DNA of 64,000 nt from Tropicimonas isoalkanivorans (GTDB lineage Bacteria > Pseudomonadota > Alphaproteobacteria > Rhodobacterales > Rhodobacteraceae), in assembly GCF_900112335.1 (NCBI RefSeq), contig NZ_FOLG01000013.1, forward strand, positions 62,001 to 126,000. The letters run 5' to 3'. The position numbers and the translations under genes are program-made. Position 1 is the first letter of the stretch; each line of letters opens with the position of its first letter. The notes under the pieces were generated by a model. It did not search any database, had not been told where the DNA came from, and saw only the letters and a list, made by a program, of their open reading frames with translations. This document shows, one piece after another, positions 18,099 through 26,868 of the stretch.

Positions 18099-18485
18099 TC
18101 AGCCGTTCTTCCCCGGGACACGGACCGAATTGCCGGTCGCCATGTCGGTGCCCATGTAGGCCTCACCCTCCGCCTTCCACGCGCCGAAGCCGCCGCCCAT
18201 ATGCGCGACCGGAGCAAACCCCGCCTTCAGCGCAGCGCGGGCAACCCGTTCAGAGCGCTTTCCCGAGCCGCAGTGAAAGACGATCCGTTTGCCAGCCTGG
18301 GACGGCAGGCGCTCGGGTTCGAAGAATGGCATGGGAAGCAGCAACGCGCCGCGGATATGCTCGAAGGCGTACTCCTGGATGGTACGCACGTCGATCAGGG
18401 CAATCTCACCGGCGCGGAAGGCTTTCGCGACCTCGGCCACGGTCCATGTCTCCAGGTCGCCTTCGGACGTCTTTTCGATCTCCAT
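18099..18485 (-). CDS. single-domain rhodanese-like protein
   Basis: 128 residues. Short acidic N-terminus, then a rhodanese domain: WTVAEVAKAF, IALIDVRTIQEYAFEHIRGALLLPM, and the active-site loop HCGSGKRSERVARAALKAGF with the catalytic Cys near residue 72; HMGGGFGAWKAEGE closes the domain. Would transfer sulfane sulfur in the cytosol. The C-terminus carries about 15 extra residues. ATG at 18485. Confidence 0.9.
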   Translation of the reverse strand: MEIEKTSEGDLETWTVAEVAKAFRAGEIALIDVRTIQEYAFEHIRGALLLPMPFFEPERLPSQAGKRIVFHCGSGKRSERVARAALKAGFAPVAHMGGGFGAWKAEGEAYMGTDMATGNSVRVPGKNG

Positions 18486-18652
18486 TGAGGGGGCTCCGAC
18501 AAGTTGCAGGGATGGTCGTTCGCCGAGGTGTGAGCCTGCGCCGGAGGAACGTCAACAGTAAGATGCTTCGCAGATACACCAATAGCCACAGCCGCCATGC
18601 GACGCCCATCGGCCAATAATCGGCGCCAGAGGGTCGGAGAGGCCTCGGTGCG

Positions 18653-19837
18653 TCAGCTCAAGGCTGACGCGATGGCGCGTGCGGTACGATCGGCCGTGTC
18701 GGGTGTAAGGCCGGCAAGGTTGATCCGCCCATCGCCAACCATGTAGATCGCGTGCTCCCGGCGCAGGGCTTCGACTTGGTCAGCCGTGGCCGGGAGGCGG
18801 GAAAACAGGCCGTTCTGGGCTCTCAACCAGTCGAACCGATCCGTGTTGGTCTCCCGGCGCAAGGCATCGGCAAGCGCGTGCCGCATCGCCCGAATCCGGT
18901 ACCGCATCCCCATTAGTTCCGCCTCCCAATCCGCGCGAAGGTCAGCGTCGCTGAGGATCTCCGTGACGACCCGCGCGCCATGATCTGGGGGGAAGGCATA
19001 GGACTGGCGATTGATCCAGGCGAGCGACCCCTGCACTGCCCGGGCCGCACCCGGCGTGCCGCAGATGGCGAGCAGCAACCCGACCCGGTCGCGATAGAGG
19101 CCAAAGGTTTTCGACGCGGAAACCGTGACGAGCACCTCGGGCACCATGGAGCACAAAAGACGGAGCCCGGCGACGTCCGTCTCGATCCCGGTTGCAAAGC
19201 CCTGATAGGCCAAGTCCACCATCGGCAGCACACCGCGTTGGGACAGGGTCCGGCCGATCGCCTGCCAGTCGGCCAGCGACAGGTCGGCGCCGGTGGGGTT
19301 ATGACAACAGCCGTGCAGCAACACGACGTCGCCGGCCCCCACGGAGGCGAGATCCTGGAAAAGGCCGTCCCGGTCCAGCTCGCTGGTGTCCGGGCTGTAG
19401 TACCTGTAGCTCCGCCGCGGCATCCCCAGCGTGTCCAGTATGGCCCCGTGGTTTGGCCAGGTGGGCGCCGATGTCCAGACGGTCGCGTCAGGCTTAGCTG
19501 TGCGGATCAGCTCGAATGCCTGCCGGACCGCCCCGGTTCCGCCGGGGGTTGCCAGCGCCGCCAGCCGGTCCGGCGCGACGGCCTGACCCAGAACAAGCCC
19601 GCCCAGAGCCGCGTGAAAGGCCGGGTCCCCCGCCAGCGCGACATAGCCTTTGGTCTGCTGGGTCTCGAGCACGCGCCGTTCCGCCGCCTTCACCGCGCGC
19701 ATTACAGGCGTTCTCCCGTCCGCCGTACGATAGACGCCAACCCCAAGGTCGACCTTGTCGGGGCGCGGGTCTTCGGCGAACTCCTGCATGACCCGCAGGA
19801 TCGGGTCCGGGGCCGGCGCACGGTGATGTTCGAACAT
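18653..19837 (-). CDS. aromatic amino acid (TyrB/AspC-type) aminotransferase
   Basis: 394 residues, aminotransferase class I subgroup Ia. DPILRVMQEFAEDPRPDKVDLGVGVYR at the start, HGCCHNPTGADLS, VDLAYQGFATGIETD and the PLP lysine in VSASKTFGLYRDRVG (near 250) are all present. Exchanges amino groups between aromatic or dicarboxylic amino acids and 2-oxo acids. ATG at 19837, where MFEHHRAPAPDPIL aligns with the family; the frame runs on to 19927 without support. Nine nucleotides separate it from the stop of the acetyltransferase gene, so it probably ends a sseA-GNAT-aminotransferase operon. Confidence 0.93.
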   Translation of the reverse strand: MFEHHRAPAPDPILRVMQEFAEDPRPDKVDLGVGVYRTADGRTPVMRAVKAAERRVLETQQTKGYVALAGDPAFHAALGGLVLGQAVAPDRLAALATPGGTGAVRQAFELIRTAKPDATVWTSAPTWPNHGAILDTLGMPRRSYRYYSPDTSELDRDGLFQDLASVGAGDVVLLHGCCHNPTGADLSLADWQAIGRTLSQRGVLPMVDLAYQGFATGIETDVAGLRLLCSMVPEVLVTVSASKTFGLYRDRVGLLLAICGTPGAARAVQGSLAWINRQSYAFPPDHGARVVTEILSDADLRADWEAELMGMRYRIRAMRHALADALRRETNTDRFDWLRAQNGLFSRLPATADQVEALRREHAIYMVGDGRINLAGLTPDTADRTARAIASALS

Positions 19838-19845
19838 GTTTCGCC

Positions 19846-20412
19846 TCAGTCGGGAATGCGGCGGCTGTCCAGCGGGCGTTTCAGCACCCGGGTGTGCTCG
19901 GTGCGGCGAACGGGAACGAACCCACATCGCTGATAGGTGCCGAGCGCCCGGGGGTGATCCAGCGTGCAGGTGTTCACGGTCAGCTTCCGGACATCCGGCA
20001 AGGACCAGCCGGTCAACACGGCAGTTTCCAAAAGGAACCGGCCCAGACCGCGGCCCACGGCCTGCGGGACAAGACCGAAATAGGTGATGTCGCAGACCTC
20101 AGGCGTGGTGTTGTCCAGCATGAAGAAACCATGCGGCCAGCCGCGCCGCATCAGCGTATGCAGCGACCTCCCCGGACGCGCCAGCCATGCAGCCAGATCC
20201 TCCTCGGAGCGATAGTGCATGTCCTCCCAAGCGTACTCCCGCCCCACGGCCTCGTAGAGAGACAGGAAGAACCAGTTGGGCGGCTCCTCCGCTTTTAGCA
20301 GCGACGCCGGCGCACCGGCTGGCTGATGCGGCCAGGAATAGCTCGGCCGCTCGGTCATCTCCAACCAGGTGACCGTATAAGGGATCTCGGTGCCGACGGG
20401 GATCACGCTCAT
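19846..20412 (-). CDS. GNAT-family N-acetyltransferase
   Basis: 188 residues. GNAT core near 115-165: CDITYFGLVPQAVGRGLGRFLLETA with the acetyl-CoA loop (V-x-x-G-R-G-L-G), then VNTCTLDHPRALGTYQRCGFVPVRR. The N-terminal half with TWLEMTERP and PPNWFFLSLYEAVGREYAW identifies a conserved proteobacterial subgroup of unknown substrate. ATG at 20412 overlaps the sseA stop (ATGA), so translation is coupled. Confidence 0.9.
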   Translation of the reverse strand: MSVIPVGTEIPYTVTWLEMTERPSYSWPHQPAGAPASLLKAEEPPNWFFLSLYEAVGREYAWEDMHYRSEEDLAAWLARPGRSLHTLMRRGWPHGFFMLDNTTPEVCDITYFGLVPQAVGRGLGRFLLETAVLTGWSLPDVRKLTVNTCTLDHPRALGTYQRCGFVPVRRTEHTRVLKRPLDSRRIPD

Positions 20413-21260
20413 CCGGTCTCGACCTTCAAATCGGGATACATCCCCCACTCCGCCCAGGACCCGTCGTAAACCGCGTTCTGCGTATGGCCGAGAAGCGTCA
20501 GCGCAAGGGTCACGGCGGCGGCGGTCACACCGGAGCCGCAGCTCGTGATGACAGGGCGGTCAAGGTCCACCCCGGCATGAGCGAACAGGCTGCGCAGCTC
20601 GTCAGGTGACTTCACCGTGCCGTCGTCGTTCACAAGGCTCGCCCAATGCACATTGTGAGAGCCCGGGATATGGCCGGAGCGCAACCCGGGTCGCGGCTCG
20701 GGCTCCTCGCCACGGAACCGTCCGGGGGAGCGGGCGTCAACGATCTGCCAGTCCCCGAGCTTCACGGCACTCGCCACCTGGGTCACGTCCTTCACCATCT
20801 GCGCCTGCCGCCGCACGGTGATGTGCCGGTCCCGCATCACCGGCGGCATGTCTTCCACTTGCCGGTCCTCGGCCTTCCACTTGGGAAAGCCGCCATCGAG
20901 CACCGCCACGTCGAAATGACCCATGTGCCGGAACATCCACCAGACGCGGGGTGCGGAAAAAAGCCCCATCCCGTCGTACACGACAATCTGGTGGCCGTCG
21001 CCCACGCCCAGTTTGCGGACCCGGCTGATGAATTTCTCCGAGGGCGGCATCATGTGCGGTATCTCGGAGCGCTGGTCGCTGACATCCTCGATGTCGAAGA
21101 ACCGCGCCCCTGGAATGTGGCCCGCATCGTATTCCGCGCGCGCATCGCGGTTCATGTTGGGAAGGTACAAGGACGCATCGAGAATCCGCAGGTCCGGATC
21201 GTTCAAATGCGACGCCAGCCAGTCCGTGCTGACGAGAGTTCTTGGATCGTCCTCGTACAT
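20409..21260 (-). CDS. sseA: 3-mercaptopyruvate sulfurtransferase
   Basis: 283 residues, two rhodanese domains. The first (about 10-130) contains VSTDWLASHLNDPDLRILDAS and is catalytically dead; the second (about 155-275) has the active loop SCGSGVTA of mercaptopyruvate sulfurtransferases rather than the CRKG loop of thiosulfate rhodaneses. Transfers sulfur from 3-mercaptopyruvate to thiol acceptors. Two in-frame ATGs lie close; the second, at 21260, has GGAGGAG just upstream and is preferred over 21272. Translationally coupled to the GNAT gene. Confidence 0.92.
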   Translation of the reverse strand: MYEDDPRTLVSTDWLASHLNDPDLRILDASLYLPNMNRDARAEYDAGHIPGARFFDIEDVSDQRSEIPHMMPPSEKFISRVRKLGVGDGHQIVVYDGMGLFSAPRVWWMFRHMGHFDVAVLDGGFPKWKAEDRQVEDMPPVMRDRHITVRRQAQMVKDVTQVASAVKLGDWQIVDARSPGRFRGEEPEPRPGLRSGHIPGSHNVHWASLVNDDGTVKSPDELRSLFAHAGVDLDRPVITSCGSGVTAAAVTLALTLLGHTQNAVYDGSWAEWGMYPDLKVETG

Positions 21261-21408
21261 CCGCTCCTCCATGCAAACCTGCCGTCTGACAGGGCTACCG
21301 TCGGCGGGGCCGGGACGCAAGCGCAAGCCGAGTCGGGGCGTCATGCGGGTCGCTCATGGCGCGGCAGGGATCACACCGGGTTGACGGCGCCTGCCCGGGC
21401 AGTTCGGG

Positions 21409-21882
21409 CTATTCGCCGTGCCGCAGCAGTCGCTGCTTCTGGCGGGCCCAGTCGCGCTTGGCTTCGGTGGCGCGCTTGTCCTGGGTCTTCTTGCCCTTGG
21501 CGATGCCGATTTTCAGCTTCGCGATGCCCTTGTGGTTGAAGTAGAGCACCAGCGGTACCAGCGTCATGCCCTTGCGCTGCGTCTCGTTCCACAACCGCGC
21601 CAGTTCCTTGCGGGAGACCAACAGCTTCCGCCGACGCCGTTCCTCGTGACCAAACATCGCGCGCTCGTAGGGGGCGATATAGCCGTTGACGAGCCACAGC
21701 TCGCCCTGCTCCACCGCGGCGTAGCTCTCCGCGATGTTGGCGGACACCGTGCGCAGGCTCTTCACCTCGGACCCCGTCAGGACGATACCGCATTCGATAT
21801 CGTCCTCGATGGCATAGTCGTACCGTGCCCGCCGGTTTTCAGCGATCACCTTGTAGTTCGGGTTATCCTTCGGCTTGGCCAT
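21409..21882 (-). CDS. smpB: SsrA-binding protein SmpB
   Basis: 157 residues. [33 protein letters not shown] and the [20 protein letters not shown] segment are SmpB signatures, with the basic C-terminal tail ([22 protein letters not shown]) that enters the ribosomal mRNA channel. Binds tmRNA in trans-translation to rescue stalled ribosomes. ATG at 21882 begins the canonical [17 protein letters not shown]. The gene for a second rescue factor, arfB, is also in the window. Confidence 0.96.
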   Translation of the reverse strand: MAKPKDNPNYKVIAENRRARYDYAIEDDIECGIVLTGSEVKSLRTVSANIAESYAAVEQGELWLVNGYIAPYERAMFGHEERRRRKLLVSRKELARLWNETQRKGMTLVPLVLYFNHKGIAKLKIGIAKGKKTQDKRATEAKRDWARQKQRLLRHGE

Positions 21883-22012
21883 GGAGGCGGGATATAGGCG
21901 CTTTGCCGGCGACTTCCAAGCGCTATGGCAAGCGTTCCACGTCCGGCCCGCATCGTGTTGCGCCAGTCAGAATCCCGATGACGGCGGCCGGCGGCGGTCC
22001 TAGCATCGGCGC

Positions 22013-22582
22013 ATGATTGGACCGTTCATGTTGTTTGCATTTTCCCTCGCCCTGCTCGCCATTTCCTTCGTCTCGGCGGACCTGGCGGATCTCCTGCTGC
22101 TCGCCGTTCCGATGACGCTCGCCAGCCTGTGGCTGTTGGTCCGCGCCAAACTGCGCCGCCCGCCCAAGGCGCCGCGACCGCGCGACCGCCAAGTGGTGAT
22201 CGACGGTTCGAACGTCATGCATTGGAGGGATCAGACCCCTCAGATGAACACACTGCGCGAGGTCGTTCAACGCCTCGCCGAACGGGGCTTCGAGCCCGGC
22301 GTGGTGTTCGATGCCAACGCCGGGTACAAGCTGGAAAACCAATATCTCAACGAGCAGACGCTGGCGCGGCGACTGTCCCTGCACAGAGACAACGTGATCG
22401 TCGTCGCCAAAGGAACGCCGGCCGACCCCATCTTGTTGGAGGTCGCGCACTCCATCGGCGCTCGCGTGGTATCAAACGATCGCTTCCGTGACTGGGAAGA
22501 CGACCATCCGGAGATCCGGGCGCCCGGCCACTTGATCCGGGGCGGGTACCGCGATGGGAATCTCTGGCTCGATATCGACTAG
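22013..22582 (+). CDS. membrane-anchored NYN-domain (Zc3h12a-like) ribonuclease
   Basis: 189 residues. Two hydrophobic segments (about 4-45) followed by a short Arg/Pro-rich linker and a PIN-like NYN domain: VVIDGSNVMHW with the first acidic residue, GVVFDANAGYK, VVAKGTPADPILLEVA and VVSNDRFRDWEDDHPE, the acidic residues expected of the metal site. Related to Regnase-1-type endonucleases. Prediction: an RNase held on the cytosolic face of the inner membrane. Divergent from smpB with a 130-nt gap. RNA target unknown. Confidence 0.82.
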   Translation: MIGPFMLFAFSLALLAISFVSADLADLLLLAVPMTLASLWLLVRAKLRRPPKAPRPRDRQVVIDGSNVMHWRDQTPQMNTLREVVQRLAERGFEPGVVFDANAGYKLENQYLNEQTLARRLSLHRDNVIVVAKGTPADPILLEVAHSIGARVVSNDRFRDWEDDHPEIRAPGHLIRGGYRDGNLWLDID

Positions 22583-22607
22583 GTCCGCCACGTGACCACT
22601 GCGCCCG

Positions 22608-23609
22608 TCACGCCATCGCCACGGCGAAGGCGAGGCCGAGCAGAAGGGCATGAACGGCAAGAACCACCGCCCCCACCCGCCGGTTCAAGAGCCCCGCAGC
22701 CGCGACACCGCGCGACATCTGTACACGGTGCGTCGTCAGGGAAAGCAGCAGCATTGAAAGGATCGCGCTAAAGGTCAGGAGGGAGACCTGGTCGACGACG
22801 CCGAACACCGCGTCGAAACCGATGCCATCTTCCAGGCGATAGCGGTTGAAGACGGCGGCAAAGATCGAGCCGGTCGTCATTCCCACCCGCGTGCCCAGTT
22901 CCGCGACCGGCACCATCAGAACCAGCCCGGTAATCAGCAGGGCCACGAAGAACCCGGCGAACTTTTCGAAGACAAAGGGCGAGAGCTTCCGGCTGATCTC
23001 GATATCCGCCGTGATCCGGGAGAAGGATGCGCCAGCCGGTCGATGGCCGAAGCCCGTCTCATAGGTCCGGCTGGTCGACGTGAGGCTGAGGGTGCCGATC
23101 CGCCAGCCGGGCGAGTTGACGTCCGCGCTGATGCGCGAGTCCGAAACATCCGGGCGAAAGACCAACTGGTCGGACGGGAGCGCCGATTCCAACTCGAAGC
23201 GGAGCGTCTGTCTGTCGAAGGGGTAATCGCGCACGTCGAAACCATGATCCACGACCGCGTCGATGAGCACGGCCGTATAGGTTCCGCCTCCCGCCAGCGG
23301 CTGCTTCTCAAATGGCTCGACCGAGGCCGAGCGCGCGATCACCTCCATGTCCCGCGTGGGATCGAACCGGCCCTGCGGATCCGCGAACCAGGCAAAGGCG
23401 GCAACCCGAAAGCTGCCGTCCCGGGGATCAATCGCCGAGAGAGACGTAATGAAAAGGCCCGCGCGCACCTCCTGCAGCCCCGCCTGCGCGGTCGCCTGTG
23501 GAGCGCAGAGCCAGCCGGCCGCAATCAGGCAAAAGACGGTGAGACAGCGCAGGAAACGCGTCTGGGCAGAAGCGATGGGACAACGAGAAGACACGCCGCA
23601 GCGTACCAC
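22608..23609 (-). CDS. putative pentameric ligand-gated ion channel (pLGIC) subunit
   Basis: 333 residues. Signal peptide ending near PQATAQA, then an extracellular-type beta domain with FAWFADPQGRFDPTRDM and the pLGIC hallmark DYPFDRQTLRFELES, then four transmembrane helices: FVALLITGLVLMVPVAEL, a Gly/Thr-rich second helix starting GTRVGMTTGSIFAA, a third starting near FGVVDQVSLLTFSAILS, and a C-terminal fourth. No Cys-loop cysteines, as in other bacterial members. The GTG at 23609 has GAGGG upstream, eight nucleotides after the dapA stop, so the two genes are probably cotranscribed. Ligand and ion selectivity unknown. Confidence 0.7.
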   Translation of the reverse strand: MVRCGVSSRCPIASAQTRFLRCLTVFCLIAAGWLCAPQATAQAGLQEVRAGLFITSLSAIDPRDGSFRVAAFAWFADPQGRFDPTRDMEVIARSASVEPFEKQPLAGGGTYTAVLIDAVVDHGFDVRDYPFDRQTLRFELESALPSDQLVFRPDVSDSRISADVNSPGWRIGTLSLTSTSRTYETGFGHRPAGASFSRITADIEISRKLSPFVFEKFAGFFVALLITGLVLMVPVAELGTRVGMTTGSIFAAVFNRYRLEDGIGFDAVFGVVDQVSLLTFSAILSMLLLSLTTHRVQMSRGVAAAGLLNRRVGAVVLAVHALLLGLAFAVAMA

Positions 23610-23617
23610 GCCGGCCC

Positions 23618-24493
23618 TCAGTCGATCAGTCCCGCGAACGCCATCGCCTCGCGGATCGCCCGCTTGGTCCCGTCGCTCAGACCGACGAGCGGCAGGCGGA
23701 CTTCTTCCGAGCACCTGCCAAGCAGCGACAGGCCATACTTCGCGCCCGCAAGCCCCGGCTCAAGGAAGATCGCCGTGTGCAGCGGCATCAGGATGTCCTG
23801 ATACTCCAGCGCCTTCGCGTAGTCGCCGGCCAGCGTCGCAGCCTGGAACTCGGCGCAGAGCTTTGGGGCCACGTTGGCGGTGACGGAGATGCAGCCCACG
23901 CCGCCATGCGCGTTGAAGCCGAGCGCTGAGGCATCCTCGCCGGACAGCTGAATGAAGTCCTTGCCGCAGGTCTGGCGCTGCTTGCTGACCCGGGTGATGT
24001 CGCCGGTGGCGTCCTTCACCCCGACGATCCGCGGCAATTCCGCCAGACGGCCCATCGTGGCGGGCGACATGTCCACCACCGAGCGGCCCGGGATGTTGTA
24101 GATGACGATCGGCAGATCGCAACAGTCGTGCAGCGCCTTGAAATGCGCGTAGAGGCCGTCCTGCGTCGGCTTGTTATAGTAGGGCGTCACCACCAGCGCG
24201 GCATCGGCGCCAACCCTTTGTGCGTGGCGGATGAGGTCGATGCCCTCGGCCGTGTTGTTGGACCCGGCACCGGCGATCACAGGGACCTTGCCGCCCGCCG
24301 CCATGACAACGCGCGCAACCACCTCGCCGTGTTCGGCATGGCTGAGCGTCGGGCTCTCGCCCGTCGTGCCCACCGGCACGAAACCGTTGCTGCCCTGCTC
24401 GAGGTGCCACTCGATCAGCGAATCGAGCCCCTCCAGGTCCAGCTTGCCGTCCTTGAAGGGAGTGACCAGAGCGGGAATTGAGCCTTTGAACAT
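23618..24493 (-). CDS. dapA: 4-hydroxy-tetrahydrodipicolinate synthase
   Basis: 291 residues. Condenses pyruvate and aspartate semialdehyde, first step of the diaminopimelate/lysine branch. [55 protein letters not shown] and the Schiff-base lysine in [10 protein letters not shown] are present. ATG at 24493 with GGAGG eight nt upstream. dapE and dapD of the same pathway lie at 45.5 and 51.5 kb. Followed at once by the putative ion channel gene. Confidence 0.97.
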   Translation of the reverse strand: MFKGSIPALVTPFKDGKLDLEGLDSLIEWHLEQGSNGFVPVGTTGESPTLSHAEHGEVVARVVMAAGGKVPVIAGAGSNNTAEGIDLIRHAQRVGADAALVVTPYYNKPTQDGLYAHFKALHDCCDLPIVIYNIPGRSVVDMSPATMGRLAELPRIVGVKDATGDITRVSKQRQTCGKDFIQLSGEDASALGFNAHGGVGCISVTANVAPKLCAEFQAATLAGDYAKALEYQDILMPLHTAIFLEPGLAGAKYGLSLLGRCSEEVRLPLVGLSDGTKRAIREAMAFAGLID

Positions 24494-24676
24494 GATGTAC
24501 CTCCGTATCCCGCGCGTCCGCCGCGCCTGCATGACGGCTCCTGGCCGACTCGTCCCCTCCGGGACGCGGCGGACCCTACAGACCCGCGTCGAAATTGCCA
24601 AGTTTGTGAGTTGCGGCGCGGCGCATGTTGGCTAGGGTCGTGCAGATCGAAAACTGCCAAACGATACGACCCGACC

Positions 24677-26629
24677 TTGCGACGCGTCACGCCCTTCCTC
24701 CTATTCTTCATCGTCTGGCTGCCGCTGCAAAGCGCAGCCGCTCAATCCTCGCAGGCCGAAGCCCTGTCGCAGGCGCTGAACCAGGTGCGCGCGGCCAACT
24801 GGCGCGCGGCGGCCGTGGCGGCGAACGGCGCGGGCACGGTCGGGCGGGACATCGTGGAGTGGCATCGCCTCCGGCAAGGCGGTCAGGCAACCTTCGACGC
24901 CTACCGCGATTTCATTTCCCGCCACCCGGACTGGCCTGGGCTTTCGTTGCTCCGGACGCGCGGAGAAGGGTCGATTCCCGAAGATGCCGCGCCTTCCGAG
25001 GTTCTGGCCTATTTCGACGGCGACCTGCCCGAAACCGGCACGGGCGTGGTGCGTGTGGTGCAGGCTCACCTGGCGCTCGGACAGCAGGGCGATGCCGAGG
25101 CTCTTGCTGTGATGGCCTGGCGGGCACGGTCGCTGTCGCCAGAGACGGAGGACGTCCTGCTCGGGTTGTTCGGCGATCTGTTGAAACGCCACAATACCGA
25201 ACGCCTAGACGAATTGCTGTGGCGGGGCGAGACAGGAGCGGCGCAACGCATGCTGCCGCGCGTGCCGGAGGATTGGCAGGCGCTGGCGGAAGCACGAATG
25301 GCGCTCGCCACGATGGCACCGGGCGTGGACAAACGTATCGAGGCGGTGCCGGCCGCCCTCGCGGAGGATGCCGGGCTCGCCTACGAGCGTTTCAACTGGC
25401 GGATTCGCAAGGGTCGCGGCGACGATGCAATCGCGTTCATGGCGCAGCGCTCAACATCTCCCGATTCGCTGGGCCGGCCGGAGAAATGGGCGAACTGGCG
25501 CCGCATCTTCGCCCGGCGCCTGATGCGCGACGGCAAGGCGCCGGAGGCCTATGCGCTGGCCAGTCAGCACTTTCTCGTCGAGGGCAGCGATTTTGCGGAT
25601 CTGGAGTGGCTGTCCGGGTTCATCGCCCTGCGGTTCCTCGCCGACCCGGAGCTGGCCCTGCTCCACTTTGACCGCTTCGCCGAGGCCGTCCGCACACCCA
25701 TCAGCCTCGGCCGCGCCGGATATTGGCGGGGGCGCGCTCTCACCGCGCTCGGGGATGATGCCGGGGCGCAGGAAGCCTTTGCCGAGGGCGCGAAGTATCA
25801 GACGAGCTACTACGGGCTGCTTTCCGCAGAGGCAGCCGGGCTGCCGATGGACCCTGATCTCGCCGGGCGGGAGACATTCGAAGACGGGAAAGCCGAGGCG
25901 TTGACGGATCGTGCGGTCGTCAAGGCCGGGCTTCTCCTGCTAGAGGCCGGTGAAACCGCGCTGGCGGAGCGTTTCCTGACGCAGACGGCCGAAGAATGGC
26001 CGCGGCAAGAGGTCGGCGCGCTGGCCGCGCAGCTCATGGACCGCGGGGAAACGCACATTGCGCTCATGCTGGCCAAACGGGCAGCAGGCGGCGGCGTGGT
26101 TCTGCCGGCCGCTTACTTCCCGCTTAGCCGGCACATGGACCGTGACTTGCCGATACCGCGGGAATGGGCGCTCGCCATCGCCCGGCGTGAAAGCGAGTTC
26201 GATCCGGTGGTCGTGAGTCCGGCCGGTGCGCGTGGCCTCATGCAACTGATGCCGGGCACGGCGCGCGACGTCGCGTTCGAAATCAAGGTGCCCTATGACC
26301 GCGACGGCCTGACCCGGCGCCCGGACTACAATGTGACCTTGGGCACGAAGTATCTGTCGGGCCTCTTCGAAGTCTTCGGCGAAGCGCCGGTTCTGGTCTC
26401 CGTCGGGTACAACGCCGGCCCCGGGCGATCGGTGGACTGGGTCTCGCGCTTCGGCGATCCGCGCTCACCGGAGGTGGATATCATAGACTGGGTGGAAATG
26501 ATCCCGTTCCGGGAGACGCGGAATTACGTGATGCGCGTCTCGGAGAGCATTCTTATCTACCGGGCGCGGCTTTCGGGGAAAACCGGCGAGGCGCCGGTCG
26601 CCATGACTGCCTTCCTGAGAGAGGGCTGA
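24677..26629 (+). CDS. slt: soluble lytic murein transglycosylase
   Basis: About 650 residues. Signal peptide (LLFFIVWLPLQSAAAQ), a long alpha-helical superhelix (about 25-470) and a C-terminal SLT domain with catalytic Glu in IARRESEFDPVVVSPAGARGLMQLMPGTA, then VTLGTKYLSGL and SVGYNAGPGR. Cleaves peptidoglycan glycan strands to 1,6-anhydro products in the periplasm. The start is uncertain: a TTG at 24677 gives an ideal signal peptide but has no clear Shine-Dalgarno, while a TTG at 24611 would add 22 unlikely residues. Divergent from dapA. Confidence 0.9.
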   Translation: MRRVTPFLLFFIVWLPLQSAAAQSSQAEALSQALNQVRAANWRAAAVAANGAGTVGRDIVEWHRLRQGGQATFDAYRDFISRHPDWPGLSLLRTRGEGSIPEDAAPSEVLAYFDGDLPETGTGVVRVVQAHLALGQQGDAEALAVMAWRARSLSPETEDVLLGLFGDLLKRHNTERLDELLWRGETGAAQRMLPRVPEDWQALAEARMALATMAPGVDKRIEAVPAALAEDAGLAYERFNWRIRKGRGDDAIAFMAQRSTSPDSLGRPEKWANWRRIFARRLMRDGKAPEAYALASQHFLVEGSDFADLEWLSGFIALRFLADPELALLHFDRFAEAVRTPISLGRAGYWRGRALTALGDDAGAQEAFAEGAKYQTSYYGLLSAEAAGLPMDPDLAGRETFEDGKAEALTDRAVVKAGLLLLEAGETALAERFLTQTAEEWPRQEVGALAAQLMDRGETHIALMLAKRAAGGGVVLPAAYFPLSRHMDRDLPIPREWALAIARRESEFDPVVVSPAGARGLMQLMPGTARDVAFEIKVPYDRDGLTRRPDYNVTLGTKYLSGLFEVFGEAPVLVSVGYNAGPGRSVDWVSRFGDPRSPEVDIIDWVEMIPFRETRNYVMRVSESILIYRARLSGKTGEAPVAMTAFLREG

Positions 26630-26698
26630 CCCGCTCAAGTACACCGCGAAGCATTTCCGCCGATGCGCAAGTCAGCAAGGCGGGCTCCCGCCCCTTTC

Positions 26699-26808
26699 CG
26701 GCCCCTCGCGGGGCCGAAAAGCGTTGGGCCACGCACGCCTTCGGCGTGCCGGCGATGCGTGGGGAGCGGTGCGCACGCGCCGCGCCGAAGGCGCGGCCTG
26801 GCCCAACG
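26699..26808. repeat. nested hairpin cluster (REP/BIME-like)
   Basis: Four inverted repeats in 110 nt: CGGCCCC/GGGGCCG (26699-26716, TCGC loop); an outer CGTTGGGCCA (26722-26731) with TGGCCCAACG (26799-26808); and inside it GCACGCC/GGCGTGC (26733-26749) and GCCGCGCC/GGCGCGGC (26779-26797). The interval between slt and the convergent EamA gene has no ORF of its own. No T-run follows, so it is not a standard terminator; an interspersed palindromic element is more likely. Confidence 0.6.
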
Positions 26809-26868
26809 CCGGACAAGCCGCGTGCGGCGCGGTTCCGGGGGCGGGAGCGCTCCGGCCTTGGTCGAACG

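Noticed and set aside
18406-18609. 67-codon hydrophobic frame on the - strand
   Set aside because: Half of it overlaps the rhodanese gene in another frame, and its hydrophobic start lacks a Shine-Dalgarno.
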